From the NCBI GenBank assembly GCA_963575745.1, contig CAUYUJ010020527.1:259464-323463 (forward strand): 64,000 nt of DNA, given 5' to 3'. Within the stretch, counting starts at the first letter, position 1. Each line of letters starts with the position of its first letter. Below, piece by piece: positions 62,768-64,000 of this stretch. The DNA is from Prorocentrum cordatum (taxonomy: Eukaryota; Sar; Dinophyceae; Prorocentrales; Prorocentraceae). The notes under the pieces are model-generated. The model was not told the origin of the DNA. It was given only the letters and a program-made list of their open reading frames with translations, and made no database searches. Position numbers and translations under genes: made by a program.

Positions 62768-62924
62768 GTGACACCGCAAGAATCGTTCAATGCTGAGCGA
62801 TCGCGGCTTTCCGATCGCGCCGATCGCTGGATGTCGGTCGATTCCAGACCACTGGGGGCGTTCAACCTGGAACGCCCGCGCTGTGGTCGCCGCCGCGTCG
62901 ACACGACGCAAAACCCGCCGTACC
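62768..62924. repeat. Dispersed ~160-bp repeat family, copy 2
   Basis: Same order of blocks as copy 1 at 59199; closest to copy 3, with GTGACACCGCAAGAATCGTTCAA matching TTGACACCGCAGGGATCGTTCAA. Confidence 0.8.
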
Positions 62925-63355
62925 CTCAGCTGGTGAAGCGTATGGCGCCAGATTCCGCGCTCATGGTTGCTTGCAGGATGGCCACCGTACCGGCAGGCTC
63001 CATGGCGAAAAAGTCGCCAAACCGGCCACGCATCTGCGCTCCATCCCTCGCCCACCCACCCCGACATAGCAATCATCGGGAATCTTCTGACCTGGGTCAA
63101 TCCAGACTGCAATGCAGGAGAAAAAAACAAAACAAAAACAAAAAAAAAACACTGCAACGCAGGTCTTCGCAAACCCAGGTCAGCCAATAGGCGCGGCCGC
63201 CTCGCGGCCACGGGCGGCTCGCTAACCCGGGTCCGCCAGAGGGGGTCTTCGCAGGAGCCTGCAGGATCCGGAGCCCTGGCCGACCCCCGTTTGCACTGAC
63301 CCCCGTCTCTTAGGCCCCGAATACGGCAGGTTGTGTACCGACCCCAGCGTTGTTT
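62925..63355. other. Unassigned; A-rich run
   Basis: An A-rich run (AAAAAAACAAAACAAAAAC) lies at about 63120-63151. No gene is supported. Confidence 0.45.
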
Positions 63356-63510
63356 TTTGACACCGCAGGGATCGTTCAACCTTGAACGATCGGCCGCTGC
63401 CGCAACGTCCGATCGTTCAACATCGATCGATTCTGGGTCGCCGGCGGCGTTCAACCTTGAACGCCCGCGCTGGGGTCGCCGCTGGTCGACACGACGCAAA
63501 CCTACCGTAA
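63356..63510. repeat. Dispersed ~160-bp repeat family, copy 3
   Basis: Contains two perfect GTTCAACCTTGAAC palindromes (one near 63374, one near 63449), the clearest of the three copies. Confidence 0.85.
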
Positions 63511-64000
63511 TCACGATCCTGGACACCATCCGGTCTCAGTGCTAGGCGCGACACGCAGCCCTGGTCAGACACTCCCAGGGCCTCCGCTGGAGCCCCCTGG
63601 CCTCGGCTGCAACGCTCTGTACCCCAACCCCTGACCCAGCAGGCAGGCCTCGCCGGAAGCAGGGCCATTAGAAGGGTTGCAGGCCTCGAGAGGTCATGCC
63701 CCATCTGACGCCCTTTCTCCTACGTGTCGAATGTCGCGGGAACCTCGAGGAGAAGCGAAGAAACCAGCGCGAGTCCCATCGTCCAGGCGCTTGGGCTGGG
63801 GTTCGAGCGGGCACGGAGTCTGGCTGGCAGTCTGCGTCTCCGAATCCGAAGTCCACGGCTCCAGGTTCAGGGCGGGGGTCTGGTACGCAAGGGGCCCCAA
63901 GCCAGCTTCCGGACCAGGCGGGGCTGAGCCTGAAATGCTTCGTCTGCGCCCACATCCCACAAACTACACCTGCGCCGCACAAACTGGGTCGCAACTGACC
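63511..64000. other. Unassigned, to window end
   Basis: Mixed, GC-rich sequence with overlapping short ORFs and no motif. Confidence 0.4.

Noticed and set aside
60269-62771. Very long plus-strand ORFs (584 and 612 codons) and a 353-codon minus ORF
   Set aside because: They are translations of the CAT triplet tract in different frames; the only other sequence they include has no recognisable domain.
1-64000. tRNA, rRNA or other structured RNA genes
   Set aside because: I found no tRNA A/B-box pairs with a cloverleaf, and no rRNA-like core sequences. A covariance-model scan was not possible.

Overview
The window looks like nuclear DNA of a large, GC-rich, repeat-saturated eukaryotic genome, most likely a dinoflagellate. 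The basis is partly seen and partly recalled. Seen: no compact operons, no recognisable host gene, simple-sequence tracts every few kb, many unrelated minisatellites, and long ORFs that are mostly translated repeats. Recalled: the retroelement proteins resemble the non-LTR (LINE) and Ty1/copia proteins common in dinoflagellate assemblies. No database search was possible, so the lineage is an inference (about 0.8).

Three decayed retroelements carry almost all the recognisable protein code. (1) A Ty1/copia-type element on the minus strand (about 7.43-14.29 kb) has gag, a degenerate zinc knuckle, integrase, reverse transcriptase, RNase H-like remnants and a tail with one membrane segment, in that order. 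It is bounded by diverged ~150-bp direct repeats that look like LTRs and appears to sit inside a foldback element. (2) A LINE on the minus strand (about 32.65-29.36 kb) has an endonuclease, a linker and a reverse transcriptase, with an 18-bp minisatellite between the domains. (3) A LINE on the plus strand (about 51.3-55.1 kb) has a reverse transcriptase followed by a C2H2 finger region, split by ~1.3 kb that carries a very uniform 73-bp satellite. A Gln/Ala-rich ORF1-like region (48.5-49.9 kb) and an RNase H-like fragment (50.8 kb) lie upstream. Other unrecognised protein-like ORFs are at 20.8-22.5 and 28.0-29.2 kb (minus).

Layout: 0-2.4 kb, GC minisatellite and two 102-bp arrays; 3-7.4 kb, phased CAAGA-type repeats and microsatellites; 7.4-14.4 kb, copia element and foldback; 14.6-17.6 kb, tandem repeats and a CA tract; 17.8-22.5 kb, GC-rich decayed code; 22.5-27.6 kb, microsatellites including an AT-rich island, then a foldback; 28-32.7 kb, LINE; 33-38.6 kb, CAAGA-type blocks and inverted repeats; 38.9-45 kb, inverted dispersed repeat pair, 90-bp array, foldback and GC-rich unassigned DNA; 46.7-47.6 kb, 42-bp array; 48-55 kb, LINE complex; 55-64 kb, dispersed repeats, a second foldback family and a >1 kb CAT tract.

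No cellular pathway is encoded here. The interest is structural: two foldback families, a stem-loop module conserved beside unrelated tandem arrays, minisatellites lodged between retroelement domains, and a dispersed sequence with a ~10.5-bp phase present on both strands.
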